Below, one piece after another: positions 63,094-64,000 of a stretch of 64,000 nucleotides of DNA. This stretch comes from Bacteroidota bacterium. GTDB taxonomy: Bacteria > Bacteroidota > Ignavibacteria > Kryptoniales > JAKASW01. Each line of letters begins with the position of its first letter. Within the stretch, counting starts at the first letter, position 1. The stretch covers positions 124,001 through 188,000 of the forward strand of contig JAJYIT010000004.1 of the NCBI GenBank assembly GCA_021789975.1. The letters run 5' to 3'. The notes beneath the pieces were generated by a model. That model had not been told where the DNA came from. It ran no database searches and worked only from the letters and a program-made list of their open reading frames with translations. A program made the translations under genes and the position numbers.

Positions 63094-63122
63094 TTGACTT
63101 TAAAATCCAGATTAGCTAAACT
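63094..63122 (+). promoter_or_regulatory. sufB: Sigma-70-type promoter of sufB
   Basis: TTGACT (63094-63099) and TAAACT (63117-63122) lie 17 bases apart, 58 bases before the sufB start. I see no gene in 62767-63093 and no clear IscR-type palindrome. Confidence 0.55.
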
Positions 63123-63179
63123 GTCCGTGCGATTGAAGAGGAATGAAAGCCTCGCAAGAAGAAGCTGCAGGAGTTGTAA

Positions 63180-64000
63180 ATGAGTAACAGAGATATAACA
63201 GTTGAAGAACTTGCCAATACCGAGTACAAGTACGGATTCGTATCTGATGTCGAAGAGGAGAAAATTCCGAAGGGGCTCGACGAGAATGTTGTCCGACTCA
63301 TTTCGGAAAAAAAGCACGAACCGGGCTGGATGCTAGAGTGGCGGCTGAAAGCCTACCGTCACTGGATCACGATGAAAGAGCCGCATTGGTCCAACGTTAA
63401 GTACTCGCCCATCGATTATCAGGATATCATTTATTACGCAGCACCAAAGAAGAAGCCGAAGCTTAACGATCTCAATGAAGCAGATCCGGATTTGCTGCAA
63501 GCTTTCGAGAAGCTCGGCATACCGCTCGCAGAGCAGAAAAGACTCGCTGGTGTGGCAGTCGACGCGGTCTTCGACAGTGTTTCAGTTGCTACGACATTCA
63601 AAGAGAAGCTCAGCGAGCTTGGGATAGTCTTCTGTTCGATTTCTGAGGCTATTCAAAACTACCCCGATCTTGTCCGCAAATACCTCGGTAGTGTGGTACC
63701 TTATACCGACAACTTTTTTGCATCGTTGAACTCAGCGGTTTTCAGCGACGGCTCATTTGCATTCGTGCCGAAGGGTGTCCGCTGCCCCATGGAGCTTTCC
63801 ACCTACTTCCGCATCAACGCATCCGAGACGGGGCAGTTCGAACGAACGCTGATAGTTGCAGAAGAGGGCGCATACGTCAGCTACCTTGAGGGTTGTACCG
63901 CACCGATTCGCGACACGAACCAATTGCACGCCGCGGTCGTCGAACTCGTGGCTCTCGACAACGCGGAGATAAAATACTCCACTGTCCAGAACTGGTATCC
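63180..64000 (+). CDS. sufB: Fe-S cluster assembly scaffold SufB, C-terminus beyond window
   Basis: ATG at 63180 with CAGGAG upstream; 273 codons, open to the window edge. It begins [20 protein letters not shown] and contains [60 protein letters not shown] and [20 protein letters not shown], all close to SufB. It forms the SufBC2D complex that builds Fe-S clusters using sulfur from SufS. The downstream sufC/sufD genes are expected outside the window. Confidence 0.97.
   Translation, partial: MSNRDITVEELANTEYKYGFVSDVEEEKIPKGLDENVVRLISEKKHEPGWMLEWRLKAYRHWITMKEPHWSNVKYSPIDYQDIIYYAAPKKKPKLNDLNEADPDLLQAFEKLGIPLAEQKRLAGVAVDAVFDSVSVATTFKEKLSELGIVFCSISEAIQNYPDLVRKYLGSVVPYTDNFFASLNSAVFSDGSFAFVPKGVRCPMELSTYFRINASETGQFERTLIVAEEGAYVSYLEGCTAPIRDTNQLHAAVVELVALDNAEIKYSTVQNWY

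Noticed and set aside
1-64000. CRISPR arrays, rRNA genes, transposase or integrase genes
   Set aside because: None was seen on reading either strand; repeats found are short dispersed or direct repeats, not regular spacer arrays.

Overview
The window looks like a chromosome segment of an environmental member of the Bacteroidota/Chlorobiota (FCB) group, most like Ignavibacteria or a relative. The evidence is a secreted protein ending in a Por/type IX sorting domain that opens with YPNPFNPTT (15511-17184), a TonB-dependent receptor with a carboxypeptidase-regulatory-like N-terminus, many signal-peptide and lipobox proteins, RNase Y beside zapA, and a thrS-infC-rpmI-rplT-pheS-pheT cluster. This placement is inferred from gene content only.

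Layout. 1-5.2 kb (minus): a truncated exported protein, an AlbA_2 regulator, mtgA, ruvX and rel. 5.7-10.5 kb: lipoproteins and small membrane proteins, two identical copies of a 74-bp hairpin-forming repeat, and a frameshifted TMEM175-type channel. 10.6-20.4 kb (plus): a methyltransferase, then a pectin/uronate locus (GntR/FCD regulator, TonB receptor, secreted beta-helix protein, kduI, kduD, DUF4861) with a shared operator-like motif in opposite orientations at the regulator and receptor promoters. 20.9-34.1 kb (minus): a housekeeping block from thrS to a SLC13-like transporter, with infC starting at ATT and a candidate 6S RNA between zapA and rny. 34.4-34.6 kb: tRNA-Val(GAC), tRNA-Leu(UAA) and a broken copy of the tRNA-Val 3' half. 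35-41 kb: a papain-like peptidase, a DUF2835 protein and a tricorn-type protease.

42-55 kb is accessory. It holds a frameshifted NurA-family nuclease carrying a palindromic repeat, an XRE-ImmA/IrrE plus PIN pair with a palindromic operator, and an ECF sigma factor with a small HxxxCxxC protein directly upstream of dipZ-msrB, which suggests a thiol-redox regulon. It also holds a three-gene hipBST-like toxin-antitoxin module flanked by direct repeats, a DinB/SRPBCC group whose last gene has an in-frame stop, and a frameshifted DUF433 antitoxin. 55-64 kb holds a sortilin/BNR-repeat protein, a TipA-like MerR regulator with a 19-bp-spacer promoter, a YXWGXW protein, an aldo/keto reductase, small exported proteins (one frameshifted) and the start of sufB.

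Several genes carry a single disrupting lesion (9.06, 42.5, 54.28, 54.85 and 61.42 kb). Others lack a canonical start codon (10.59 and 36.94 kb). Either this is real decay and unusual initiation in the accessory regions, or the assembly has indel errors; read-level checking would decide. No CRISPR array, rRNA, intact insertion sequence or integrase was seen.
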